From Ardenticatenaceae bacterium (GTDB taxonomy: Bacteria > Chloroflexota > Anaerolineae > Promineifilales > Promineifilaceae), in the NCBI GenBank assembly GCA_020634495.1, contig JACKBR010000076.1:1-16205 (forward strand): DNA of 16,205 bases, in the 5' to 3' direction. The stretch's first letter is position 1. The number at the start of each line of letters is the position of its first letter. The translations under genes were made by a program, and so were the position numbers. Below, piece by piece: positions 7,036-14,650 of the stretch. The notes beneath the pieces are model-generated. The model did no database searches, was not told the DNA's origin, and was given only the letters and a program-made list of their open reading frames with translations.

Positions 7036-8670
7036 TTACTCCAATCCTGTGGCAAGTTGCACCGGGCTAATCATTTGGCCCTCAGCTAACCGCAAGCCAT
7101 CGTGCAAGGTAACTGCAAACTGCGGCGTATCCAGCCAGAAACGCTCATTGGTTGCCAAATCGTAAAGCTGCAACCCTGCTTTCCCATCCCAAACGGCCGA
7201 AAAAACCACCCGCTCCGCATCCAGCCAAACGGGCGCACTAAAGCCAGACCCCCAAATTATGGCATCAGGGCCAGGGCCTAAGAAAATCTTGCTTGTGCCA
7301 TCAACGCTGACGAGCCAATAACCGGCTTCCACAAAGTCCCAGGAAGGGGGTGACAGGGCGACAAATTGCCCATCGGGTGACCAGACGATATGCCAGGGAA
7401 TGGCGGCATCTGTGGGGATGGCGTGGATGGCGTGCAAAATTTTGCTATCGGGTTGATCCATGCTGGCCAGCAAATAAACAATTCTGCCCGGTTCGGCCTC
7501 GCTGGTGCTTGTGCCAATGACCAGACGGCCGTCTGGCGAAAGATGGGGGTGGCCAAAGTGATTGGGCCAGGTATCTAAAGCGGTAATGGAGGCTGTTGCT
7601 AGCTGCCCATCTTGCCAGAGTTGGAGTTCACTCGTTTCATTGACCCCAAAAGTGATAGTGCCGTCAGGGCTCGCGGTAGGCTGGGCATAAATGGATAGTT
7701 CCAAATTAAGTTTGGTAACTGTTTTGCTGCTGGTATTAAGCAGAGCGGGAAATCCATTTGTGCCTTGACTCAAACTTCTCTCCTCAGTTAGCAAAAGCAC
7801 GGCCGTTTCCTCATCCAGCCACACGACGCGATTAGAAGATGTCATGAGACGGCCGTCTAGGTCGATCACCTCGCTGCTGCCGTCAGACAAATTAAACATG
7901 GTAACCAAATCATCGGCCGCTTCAGCAGCTAAGGCCAGAGTGGCGCTGGGGTTCAAGCTCAAACGGCCGTCGTGGGCGATAAGGAGTTGCGGGTCACCGT
8001 TCGTGTCAGTTTGCCAATAGTCGTTCCCAATTTGGTAAACCAATCCGGCCGGGGCAGCCATCGTTTCCAAAGCAAGCTTTGCCTCAAACGCGCCGTAGCC
8101 CAGCACCAAACCGCGCCAGCGGTAGCTGCTGCCGTCTGCTCGCAGGTACACCAGCGCCTGACCGCTGCCAGCCAAGCCCCAGCCAGCGCTGCCAACAATG
8201 CTGATTTGGTCTGCACTGTCTGGGAAAAGGGCAGCCGCAGACAGATGTGGCGGAATTTGCTCCGCGCTGAGCGGGTAAAAGGTGATGGCAGGCGGTTGCT
8301 CTTGGGGTACCAGGCGCGTTTCTAAGTAAGGCAAAATAGCTTGCGTACCGGCATCACCGTAAACGGCGGGATAAATGCCGGTGAAGAAGTGTGCGTCTAA
8401 TTTACTGGCAACCGACCTGAATTGACGGCCGTTCAGCTCAAGTTGCAAGGTCTCCAAAAAGAGAGCCTGAGCTGCGGCGGGGTCTGGCGTGTTGGTCGGG
8501 GCAGTGGGTGTGGGGTCGATCGTTGCTGTGGCGGATGGCGTGTTGGTGAGGGTGGGAACGGCCGTAGCCGTCAAAATGACGGGCCGGGTCACAGAAACGG
8601 GTTCCGCAGGCGGGGTGCAGGCAACCAGCAACCAGCCAAGCAAAACGATTATACTGATTTGTTTGCACAT
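7036..8670 (-). CDS. Lipoprotein with Thr/Pro linker and beta-propeller domain
   Basis: A 544-residue predicted surface lipoprotein. The ATG at 8670 has an AGGAGG site. The signal peptide ends with lipobox LVAC (Cys18). The linker at 19-67 is rich in Thr, Pro and Ala; its opening (VTRPVILTATAVPT) is nearly the same as in the gene just upstream (VTRPTMQTATAVPT), a sign of duplication. The remainder has propeller signatures: AHDGRLSLNPS, LDGRLMTSSNRVVWLDEET, SPDGTITFGV, LSPDGRLVIG and WSPDGQFVALS, then VWLDAERVVFSAV, with WLD/SPDG strands repeating at propeller-like intervals. No catalytic motif is seen. It is the second gene of the lipoprotein operon, 29 bp downstream of the 681-residue gene, and its stop codon overlaps the ribosome-binding site of the next gene. 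The function is unknown beyond likely extracellular binding. Confidence 0.82.
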   Translation of the reverse strand: MCKQISIIVLLGWLLVACTPPAEPVSVTRPVILTATAVPTLTNTPSATATIDPTPTAPTNTPDPAAAQALFLETLQLELNGRQFRSVASKLDAHFFTGIYPAVYGDAGTQAILPYLETRLVPQEQPPAITFYPLSAEQIPPHLSAAALFPDSADQISIVGSAGWGLAGSGQALVYLRADGSSYRWRGLVLGYGAFEAKLALETMAAPAGLVYQIGNDYWQTDTNGDPQLLIAHDGRLSLNPSATLALAAEAADDLVTMFNLSDGSSEVIDLDGRLMTSSNRVVWLDEETAVLLLTEERSLSQGTNGFPALLNTSSKTVTKLNLELSIYAQPTASPDGTITFGVNETSELQLWQDGQLATASITALDTWPNHFGHPHLSPDGRLVIGTSTSEAEPGRIVYLLASMDQPDSKILHAIHAIPTDAAIPWHIVWSPDGQFVALSPPSWDFVEAGYWLVSVDGTSKIFLGPGPDAIIWGSGFSAPVWLDAERVVFSAVWDGKAGLQLYDLATNERFWLDTPQFAVTLHDGLRLAEGQMISPVQLATGLE

Positions 8671-8699
8671 GGTTTACCTCCTGCGCACTGGCAGTGCAG

Positions 8700-10745
8700 C
8701 TACTCCAAAAAGTCCAGCGGAACGACGTACAGCACATTTGTCTGGGAAACCACCGCCAGCCACTGGTCGTTGGGCGAGACGGAACCGTACAAAAAGCCGC
8801 TCATGTCTGGGGGAATAACGGCCGTTAAAAAGCGGCAGCCTTCTGATACCTTAAACAACTTTCCTTCAATGATGCTTATGGCCCCTTTTGGCGGATCCCA
8901 GGGCCGAATGCAGGTTTGGGTTTCATCGGGGGCGAGCAGTTGGCCAACGGCCGTTACCGGGCGGCTCCAATACCCGCTGCCTTCTTTGTAAATCATGAGT
9001 TGGCCATCGGCCGTCAGCCACGGATCCTCCTGGCTTTGTTTAACCAACAATTCAACCTCACCACTTTCCGAATGATAAATCCTTGGTTGTATGCGCGGGT
9101 GCTCTCCGCTCCAATCTTTTACCAGCAGGTGGTAATGGCCTGTGTCTGGCTCTACGTAAGCAAAAAGCTGCTTAATGTTCCCCTCTGGCAGATCGCCAAA
9201 CAGGGGCAGCGCTGGCTCTACGTCGCCGTCAATCGTCATGAAGAATGGCCCTTGATCGAAGCTGATGGTTACAATGAATGATTCTTCGTCTAGCCAGGTG
9301 GGGCCGCCAAAAGTGCCATCCAGCGCGTTTAGGGGTTCCCAGTCGTGGCGGGCAATGATTTGCCCAGAAGCCACCTCAATAACACGCGAACCACCAAGGG
9401 GATCGAGACCATCGGCGTAACGACCGGCCAGGGTGATGGCCAGATAAGTGCCGTTGGGCGACCAGATGAGGTTGTTGAACATATCAGGTGACACTTCGGG
9501 GATTTGAATGGCCGTCTGGCTGTGCCAATCATAGAGCCAGTAGCTGGTTGCACCAGCCAAAAGCAAGCGTGATTGATCGGGGCTGAAGCTGTGGAAGTAG
9601 CGGATTGTTTCAGGGAAAACGGCCGTTAACTCTACAGATTCTTCACAGGGTTTATTGGTTTGCCAAAAACGGCCGTCTTGCGTCAGAATGAGCAATTCGC
9701 CGCTGTCTGGCAGCCATAGGTGGCGCAGGCCCAGCCCTGGTCCTTCATGAGGGTAATAAGCATCCAGTATGTAATCGCGGCACTTTTCGCCGCTGATGGT
9801 GTCGTAAATGACAAAGCTGCCTTTGGCCATGCCGGGCGGGCCAGAGTTGGCGTCTACTTGTTCCTGAGTGGATTCAAAGTAGGTTAGGTAACGGCCGTTT
9901 GGCGACCATCCCTGCAATTGCACCTCACCACCCACAAAAATGGGTTCGTCTGGAATAAGGTACCCTTCAGGCTGGGCAGACGAACGGTAGGATTCGATGA
10001 TTTGTTGCAGTATCTTTTTGGTTTTCAGGTATTCGGCGTGAGCCGCTTCGTAATCAGTTTCAAATTGTGGGCTGAATTCTGGTCCGGCAATCAGGGTAAT
10101 CATGGTGCCGTCGTCCAGACGCACGCTGAAAAATTCGCTGCGGAAGGGGGCAAATTCCTCCCGACCATACACTTTGGTGCCAGTGGCTAAATAGTTACGG
10201 CCGTTCACCACAATCAATTCACTGGCTTCTACCACATCATAATCGCCAATGCCCAGACCAGGGCAGGGCGTGGCATATTTACCGCCATTTTCTTCTGGGG
10301 CCAAAATGTGTACGCTGCCCACGCCATAGCCAATCGACAGGCAAATGTCGTTGGGATAGGCAGCCTCTAGCTGTTGTAAATATTCGTCAGGTGACATGCC
10401 CTCTGGCAGCTCATCGGTGGGAAAGCCGGTAATGCCTTGGGTGGCAATTTGGGCGTCTGGCGGATAGCTGATGGTGTAGCCATAAAAGTCGTTTTGATAA
10501 ATTAACCAGTCTGCCTCGGCTGCCGTGGCTGGCAAGGGCGTGGGTTGCGACGTCGGTTCTGGGGTGGCAGGTTGATTTGTGGGTTCAACGGCCGTTTCTG
10601 CTGCTTGCGTGGGGACGATGGTGGGTACGGCCGTAGCCGTCTGCATAGTGGGGCGGGTAACTTGCACCACTTCGGCCGGAACGGTGCAGGCCATCAGGCC
10701 AAACAACATGAACAAACAAATGAGAATCCATCGAATTTGTGACAT
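8700..10745 (-). CDS. Large lipoprotein, PsbP-like domain fused to beta-propeller
   Basis: A 681-residue predicted lipoprotein, the first and largest gene of the cluster. I choose the ATG at 10745 (GGAG nine bases upstream) because it places a clean signal peptide and lipobox LMAC (Cys20) at the N-terminus; the frame continues to 10811 but would bury the signal peptide. The Thr/Pro/Gln linker covers 21-75. Residues about 79-253 (DWLIYQNDFYGYTISYPPDA, later SEFFSVRLDDGTMITLI) look like the PsbP-like module also seen at the end of the gene at 6016. From about 275 the chain is a propeller: GWSPNGRYLTYF at 279-290, FSPDQSRLLLAG, IWSPNGTYLAITL, WLDEESFIVTI, and a closing SVSPNDQWLAVVS. So one protein combines both modules that its operon partners carry separately. 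Its role is unknown. Confidence 0.82.
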   Translation of the reverse strand: MSQIRWILICLFMLFGLMACTVPAEVVQVTRPTMQTATAVPTIVPTQAAETAVEPTNQPATPEPTSQPTPLPATAAEADWLIYQNDFYGYTISYPPDAQIATQGITGFPTDELPEGMSPDEYLQQLEAAYPNDICLSIGYGVGSVHILAPEENGGKYATPCPGLGIGDYDVVEASELIVVNGRNYLATGTKVYGREEFAPFRSEFFSVRLDDGTMITLIAGPEFSPQFETDYEAAHAEYLKTKKILQQIIESYRSSAQPEGYLIPDEPIFVGGEVQLQGWSPNGRYLTYFESTQEQVDANSGPPGMAKGSFVIYDTISGEKCRDYILDAYYPHEGPGLGLRHLWLPDSGELLILTQDGRFWQTNKPCEESVELTAVFPETIRYFHSFSPDQSRLLLAGATSYWLYDWHSQTAIQIPEVSPDMFNNLIWSPNGTYLAITLAGRYADGLDPLGGSRVIEVASGQIIARHDWEPLNALDGTFGGPTWLDEESFIVTISFDQGPFFMTIDGDVEPALPLFGDLPEGNIKQLFAYVEPDTGHYHLLVKDWSGEHPRIQPRIYHSESGEVELLVKQSQEDPWLTADGQLMIYKEGSGYWSRPVTAVGQLLAPDETQTCIRPWDPPKGAISIIEGKLFKVSEGCRFLTAVIPPDMSGFLYGSVSPNDQWLAVVSQTNVLYVVPLDFLE

Positions 10746-10760
10746 ATGTGCTGTCTCCGA

Positions 10761-10779
10761 TGCCGCTGGGTGAGCGGCA
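10761..10779. promoter_or_regulatory. Leader hairpin upstream of lipoprotein operon
   Basis: TGCCGCT and AGCGGCA form a perfect 7-bp stem with a 5-nt loop, ending a few bases upstream of the GGAG ribosome-binding site of the gene starting at 10745. On the minus strand it would lie in the 5' leader and could modulate access to that site. It is not a terminator in this direction, because the T run precedes the stem. Confidence 0.35.
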
Positions 10780-10868
10780 AAAACCACACAATTTTTTACT
10801 TCATTGTGCAACTTGCCGGAAGATTTAGCTGTATGTCTGGGTGATGTTTAGGCTACGATTGGGGTATA

Positions 10869-10926
10869 AAACGTGATGCGTGAAACGTGATGCGTAAGTT
10901 TTTATCACGTTTCACGTTTCACGTTT
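10869..10926. repeat. Mirrored heptamer array forming a 23-bp near-perfect hairpin
   Basis: The left arm holds units ACGTGAT GCGTGAA ACGTGAT (10871-10891) and the right arm their inverse, ATCACGT TTCACGT TTCACGT (10904-10924). The arms 10869-10891 and 10904-10926 match at 20 of 23 positions around a 12-nt loop. It begins two bases beyond the stop codon of the PH-domain gene and separates it from the lipoprotein operon. It has no clear T tract for either strand and is best called an STRR-like inverted repeat, though it may still block transcription. Confidence 0.8.
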
Positions 10927-10928
10927 TA

Positions 10929-11531
10929 CTAAAGGTCAAGGATTTGGGCGGCCAGGGAACGGCCGTCTTTCTTTGTTTTCTGCTGGCGGGCGTCGTGCCA
11001 TTTGCGGCGGGCTTCTTCGATGTCCCGGTTGAGCTGCATCCAGTTGGGGCTGGCCAGCAGCAGCCCTTCGCGGCGCACGCCAAACAGCAGGCGGGGGAAC
11101 CAGAGCGTGCGCTGCTTGAGCGTCTTGGGCCAGCTGTTCAGGCTAACAAAGCTGCACGCCACGCCAAAAAAGGGCTGCACCAGGCTGCGCTCGCGGGCTT
11201 TTAGTTCTTTGTAGTTAAAATGCTGACTCATTTGGGTGGAGGTGACGGTTTCAATACGGCCGTAACTGATCTTTACCTGCTTAAACGGCCCGCGCACAAG
11301 CAGATAGCCGGGCGTCACCACCACGCCAGCCCGCCGCAGAAAGATGCTGTAGTAGACCCACAGCACGGCCACAATCCCCAGCACCAACCAAAGCAGGTAC
11401 CAGTATTCGCCGAGGAACGGCCGTATCAGATCAACCACCGCCAGAACCAGCAGCACGAGGCCCAGCCAAAGCAGCTTGCCCCGCATCCGGCGGCTCATTT
11501 GGTCGTACAGCAGCAGCTTATGTTTTTTCAT
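10929..11531 (-). CDS. Membrane protein with two helices and PH-like (YdbS/bPH2-type) domain
   Basis: A 200-residue membrane protein. After a basic N-terminal head, two hydrophobic helices span about residues 19-37 and 42-66, followed by LRRAGVVVTPGYLLVRGPFKQVKISYGRIETV (split here into about 68-98), the arrangement of bacterial PH-like domains. In these, an arginine/lysine-flanked beta-strand pair reads hx(V/I)T...L.hr.G.....h.I....I..V. The C-terminal tail is long and very basic (REGLLLASPNW onward, many K/R). The function of the family is not established; related proteins sit in envelope-stress or membrane complexes. The ATG at 11531 has no ribosome-binding site, because a tandem repeat reaches to within five bases of it. 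It is transcribed after the histidine-kinase and small-protein genes. The PH assignment is from pattern only. Confidence 0.7.
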   Translation of the reverse strand: MKKHKLLLYDQMSRRMRGKLLWLGLVLLVLAVVDLIRPFLGEYWYLLWLVLGIVAVLWVYYSIFLRRAGVVVTPGYLLVRGPFKQVKISYGRIETVTSTQMSQHFNYKELKARERSLVQPFFGVACSFVSLNSWPKTLKQRTLWFPRLLFGVRREGLLLASPNWMQLNRDIEEARRKWHDARQQKTKKDGRSLAAQILDL

Positions 11532-11535
11532 GGGG

Positions 11536-11587
11536 GAGTTTGCGAGTTTGCGAGTGGGCGAGTAACCAGATTCACTCGCCCACTCGC
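11536..11587. repeat. Octamer tandem repeat with 14-bp perfect hairpin
   Basis: Period-8 units GAGTTTGC GAGTTTGC GAGTGGGC GAGTAACC run from 11536 to 11567. GCGAGTGGGCGAGT (11550-11563) is the exact reverse complement of ACTCGCCCACTCGC (11574-11587), with a 10-nt loop. On the plus strand a T run follows, but no plus-strand gene needs ending here. It fills almost all of the 64-bp gap between the 106-residue gene and the PH-domain gene. Confidence 0.8.
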
Positions 11588-11595
11588 ATACTTTT

Positions 11596-11916
11596 TTACA
11601 TTTGGAATACGCCCCGTTGGTAGGGCACCACTTTGTAACTAAAATCAGTCACGTACTGCTCCAACTGGCTGTTTAGCGTCAGCCACATCTCATTATCCAG
11701 CAGATCGTCCACCGTCTGGCGGTCGCGGCAAACAAAGCCAACAAGCCGGTTTGGAGCGCTGCCGTAAGCCGTGTGCCACACTTCGCTTACCTGGAAGCCC
11801 ATCATCTGCATGGCTGGCACATACCGCTGCATGACAAACTGCTGGTACGCCTGTAAATTGGTGTCTTCAACTTCATAACTCAACAACAATTTTAATCCCA
11901 TTGGCTTTTCTTCCAT
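11596..11916 (-). CDS. Small protein, possible dimeric alpha/beta-barrel (NIPSNAP/ABM-like) fold
   Basis: A 106-residue soluble protein. The ATG at 11916 has GAGGAAGG six bases upstream; a later ATG (MGLKLL, 15 bases on) is possible but less well placed. The pattern is beta-helix-beta: strand LKLLLSYEV, helix AYQQFVMQRYVPAMQMMG, strand QVSEVWHTAY, strand RLVGFVCRD, helix VDDLLDNEMWLTLNSQLEQYV, then a final strand. That order is typical of ferredoxin-like dimeric alpha/beta barrels such as NIPSNAP, but no diagnostic residue confirms it. It begins 40 bp after the histidine-kinase stop, so the two are probably cotranscribed. Its role is unknown. Confidence 0.7.
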   Translation of the reverse strand: MEEKPMGLKLLLSYEVEDTNLQAYQQFVMQRYVPAMQMMGFQVSEVWHTAYGSAPNRLVGFVCRDRQTVDDLLDNEMWLTLNSQLEQYVTDFSYKVVPYQRGVFQM

Positions 11917-11956
11917 GTTTGACCTTCCTCACGATTGCTGATTGCAGTCGTTAACT

Positions 11957-13726
11957 TTATCCGCTCTCCCCCATCTTAGCCAAAGGAACCGTAAAAGTAA
12001 ATGTACTCCCTTCTCCTAATTTGCTTTCGTAGCTAATTTCACCGTCTTGCGCCTCTACCATGCGGCGCACAATGGAGAGGCCCAATCCCCAGCCAGGCTG
12101 CTCACGCACGGCTTTGCTTTCGGCGCGGAAAAATTGGGTAAACAGCTTTTGCTGGTCTTCTTCTGAGATGCCAAAGCCATTGTCTTGAATGCTAACGTAG
12201 GCGGAACGGCCGTTTGGCCAGGCCCGCACCACAATTTCACCACCCTCTTGAGTGTACTTGTTGGCATTGCTCATCAAATTAGAGATCACCTGGGCAATGC
12301 GCGTGGCGTCGGCAAAGACGGGCGGCAGTTCATCTTCAATCTCGATATGCAGTGTTTGTTCCCGGTTGCTGATGCGTTCGCGCAAGCTGTCGGCTACGTC
12401 CGCCACCACTTCGCGCAGGTCAAACGATTTGAGGTCAAATTTCATACGGCCGCTTTCAATGTGATTAATGTCAGACAGGTCGCTAATCAGCGAACTCATC
12501 CGGGTGAGATTGCGGCGAATCACTTCCAAAAACTGCTTTTGCTGGTCGCTTAGCGGCCCGGCCAGCCCCGCATTCATCAAATCTGTGTACCCCTTGATGG
12601 AAGTCATCGGCACGCGCAGCTCATGAGCCACCAGCGAGATGAAGTCGCTCTTGGCCTTGTTGGCAGCATGAATGGCCTCGTACAGCTTGGCATTTTTAAT
12701 GGCCACCGCTGCCCGGTCTGCCAATCGCTCCACAAAGGCAATATCTTCCCGATTAATTTCTATATTTTGCTGCGTTTCCAGGGTGATGAGGCCCGTAATT
12801 TCACCATCTTGCACAATGGGCACAGCCAACTGTACGCTGGCTGGCGTGCCGTCCACGGACTCTTCTTCAGACACATTGTGGGTTAGCACTGAGCGCCCTT
12901 CCTTTATAATCTGGCGCACGATGGGATGGTCCAGGTCAACAAAACGAGATTCACTGTGCTCTTCTTCACCCCGAAAAACCATCAGGCGCAAAATCTGGAT
13001 AGGCGGGGCATTCAAAAGACCGGTGTCCTCATTTTCTAACTCTTCAAACAGGCCAATCGAGCCGCCAGCGGCGTTTGTGAGGGCAATGGCCCAGTTAAGC
13101 GACAGGCTCAAAACCTGGTTTAGCTCCAGGGAACGGTTGAGCTGCTGGTCAATCCGCTGAAAGAGCGACAGCTCCTCCACGCGGCGGGCCAGTGCCTGAT
13201 CTGTTTGGGTAAAAAGCCGGGCGTTTTCAATGGCAATGGCCGCCTGGTTGGCAAAGGTCACCAGAAGACCCAGGTCATCTTTTTCAAAGACGCCGCTAAA
13301 AAGACGATTGTCCACATACACCGCGCCAAGCGTGTGACCACGAACCTGCAAGGGGGCACACATGATGGAGCGCAGTTGGTAGCCCACCACGCTTTCTTGC
13401 CCGGAAAAGCGCTCATCTTCCTGGGCATTGCTAGATAAAATGCCTTCCCCGGTGTTAATGGCCCGCTCAATGACGGTTTTGCTGATGTTGCTGGCATCGG
13501 CTTCAATGGTTTCCTGGTCAAAGTTACGGGCAGCGCGGGTTTGCAAGCGGCCCTGTTCGGCATCGTACAGCATCAGGAAGCCACGTTCTGCCCCGGTGAG
13601 CTGGATAATGGAATCCATCACCTGGTTTAATACTTCGCCTAAATCCAGCGACTTGCCCAGTTGTGAACTCACATCATAAAGGGCGGCCAGCCGGGCTTCT
13701 TGTCTTTCTATTAGTTGATTACTCAT
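11957..13726 (-). CDS. Cytoplasmic hybrid-free sensor histidine kinase, GAF-GAF-HisKA-HATPase
   Basis: A 589-residue sensor kinase with no membrane segment. A first GAF domain spans about residues 25-170 (GAERGFLMLYD, then MCAPLQVRGHTLGAVYVDN) and a second about 200-345 (AGGSIGLFEE, then LAVPIVQDGEITGLITLE). A coiled linker leads to the H box FISLVAHELRVPMTSIKGY with phospho-acceptor His368. The ATPase part follows: N box ISNLMSNANKYT (481-492), G1 DNGFGI (515-520), and G2 GWGLGLSIVRRM (545-556). All key boxes are intact. I start at 13726 (MSNQ) because AGGGA lies upstream and domain homology begins there; the frame runs on to 13864 with composition unlike a protein. No response regulator is in the window, so it is an orphan kinase whose partner and signal are unknown. 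It probably leads a three-gene unit with the 106-residue and PH-like genes. Confidence 0.9.
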   Translation of the reverse strand: MSNQLIERQEARLAALYDVSSQLGKSLDLGEVLNQVMDSIIQLTGAERGFLMLYDAEQGRLQTRAARNFDQETIEADASNISKTVIERAINTGEGILSSNAQEDERFSGQESVVGYQLRSIMCAPLQVRGHTLGAVYVDNRLFSGVFEKDDLGLLVTFANQAAIAIENARLFTQTDQALARRVEELSLFQRIDQQLNRSLELNQVLSLSLNWAIALTNAAGGSIGLFEELENEDTGLLNAPPIQILRLMVFRGEEEHSESRFVDLDHPIVRQIIKEGRSVLTHNVSEEESVDGTPASVQLAVPIVQDGEITGLITLETQQNIEINREDIAFVERLADRAAVAIKNAKLYEAIHAANKAKSDFISLVAHELRVPMTSIKGYTDLMNAGLAGPLSDQQKQFLEVIRRNLTRMSSLISDLSDINHIESGRMKFDLKSFDLREVVADVADSLRERISNREQTLHIEIEDELPPVFADATRIAQVISNLMSNANKYTQEGGEIVVRAWPNGRSAYVSIQDNGFGISEEDQQKLFTQFFRAESKAVREQPGWGLGLSIVRRMVEAQDGEISYESKLGEGSTFTFTVPLAKMGESG

Positions 13727-14113
13727 GGGTTTGTCCCTGATTTTAACGCTCTGCATCATTTTGTTGGCTGGGGCTAAACGATTTGTCACTTTATGATTTG
13801 AAAAGCGCCAGCCGTATCTGCAATGATGCCCAGTGTATTCTGTAACAGATTCAATGTTTCTCAAATAGAACCGATGTATGACTGCATCATTGATCGGACT
13901 CCATTGTAATCAATTCGGCTGGTGGCCTACGCATAAATTGCGTGAAAAAGTGGGGAGGTCTGGGGTGGTGGTACGGCCGTATTCGCATTTTGTCGCAGCG
14001 GGAATTATCTCTCGAGGAAATGGTTGAAGGTGCCGATCTTGCCGGTAATTGATTCAGGCAAATCAGCCGGATAATTTTTGCTGATTTGCCTGCAATTTAC
14101 TACACTGGCCCGG
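13727..14113. other. Gene-free spacer between divergent genes (387 bp)
   Basis: No credible gene is seen between the kinase start and the plus-strand gene at 14114. The stretch must hold the promoters of both, but I find no convincing pair of -35 and -10 boxes. It contains one ACGGCCGT palindrome (13973-13980) and the hairpin at 14055-14092. A short GTG-initiated frame of 36 codons (13942-14052) has no ribosome-binding site. Confidence 0.6.
14055..14092. repeat. Perfect 12-bp inverted repeat upstream of 14114 gene
   Basis: CAGGCAAATCAG (14055-14066) is the exact reverse complement of CTGATTTGCCTG (14081-14092), with a 14-nt loop containing TAATTTTTG. It ends 21 bp before the ATG at 14114. 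It could be an operator or a leader hairpin, or a terminator of something further left on the plus strand, though the T run lies inside the loop. Confidence 0.65.
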
Positions 14114-14572
14114 ATGAAAACAATGTCTCAACAAAAATTTCTGAGCAGCTTGCCAGAACTGGTAATTCCCCATCTGCCGCCAACGCTGCAAACAATCCAG
14201 GTGCGGCAGCCGTGGCGCTGGCTCATCCAGTTCCACTTTGGCGAAACACGGCTCCATTATGAGCTTTCTCGCGTGGCCCGGCGTGACGCCTGGGAAATTG
14301 GCTTTCACTTTGAATCGGGGGACAAGCAGCTCAATCGCTTTTTGCTCATGGGCTTTCGTCGCCATTTGTTTGAGATTAAAGATACGCTGGGGGAGCAATT
14401 TGAGGCCGAAATGTGGGACAAAGGCTGGACGAAGATATACGAAGTGATACCTGCCGAAGCGTACACAGACCGCCATCAAGCGCAGATTGGCCAGCGTCTG
14501 GCTGAGGTGATCACCTGCCTACATCCCATTTTTGTGGAGTTACGCAGCCAGGCAGCTAGGGTAAAACGATGA
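14114..14572 (+). CDS. Conserved-looking hypothetical protein, about 150 residues
   Basis: A 152-residue soluble protein that I do not recognise. It has no signal peptide or membrane helix. The middle is rich in aromatic and charged residues (RWLIQFHFGETRLHYELSR, then DAWEIGFHFES), suggesting a sheet of antiparallel strands. A helical part follows (FLLMGFRRHLFEIKDTLGEQFEAEMWDKGW) and a C-terminal helix RLAEVITCLHPIFVELRSQ. I start at ATG 14114; the ATG at 14123 is also possible, and the upstream TTG at 14078 falls inside the hairpin. No clear ribosome-binding site precedes either ATG. It is the only plus-strand gene in this part and ends in a terminator-like hairpin, so it is probably monocistronic. 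Confidence 0.7.
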   Translation: MKTMSQQKFLSSLPELVIPHLPPTLQTIQVRQPWRWLIQFHFGETRLHYELSRVARRDAWEIGFHFESGDKQLNRFLLMGFRRHLFEIKDTLGEQFEAEMWDKGWTKIYEVIPAEAYTDRHQAQIGQRLAEVITCLHPIFVELRSQAARVKR

Positions 14573-14581
14573 TCGAGATTC

Positions 14582-14604
14582 GCCCAGCCGTAAACGGACT
14601 GGGC
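14582..14604 (+). other. Hairpin downstream of the 14114 gene
   Basis: GCCCAG/CTGGGC, extended by CCG/CGG around a TAAA tetraloop with one bulged A, forms a 9-bp stem beginning ten bases after the stop codon. No T tract follows it immediately. It lies in front of the better terminator at 14615-14636. Confidence 0.4.
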
Positions 14605-14614
14605 TAGTTATGAA

Positions 14615-14636
14615 AGCCTCTTTGAGGCTCATTTTT
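14615..14636 (+). terminator. Rho-independent terminator, plus strand
   Basis: AGCCTC TTT GAGGCT is a 6-bp stem with a 3-nt loop, followed by CA and five T residues. It lies about 43 bp after the stop of the gene at 14114-14572 and fits a classical terminator for it. Confidence 0.6.
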
Positions 14637-14650
14637 AGCCCTCGGCGAGC

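Noticed and set aside
8422..8991. A 189-codon plus-strand open frame bridging two lipoprotein genes
   Set aside because: Low-complexity Gly/Arg/Val content caused by the antisense of Thr/Pro linkers; no start signal.
11550..11595. Plus-strand terminator at the octamer hairpin with following T run
   Set aside because: No plus-strand gene lies upstream; the T run may be chance, so it is recorded as a repeat.
13942..14052. A 36-codon plus-strand frame starting with GTG (ending LSLEEMVEGADLAGN), faintly like the tail of an antitoxin
   Set aside because: No ribosome-binding site, very short, no toxin partner nearby, and the N-terminal half looks random (Trp/Gly-rich).
14063..14479. A 138-codon minus-strand frame opposite the 14114 gene
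   Set aside because: The plus-strand frame has more protein-like periodicity and a terminator after it; still, as neither is recognised, this was considered before choosing.
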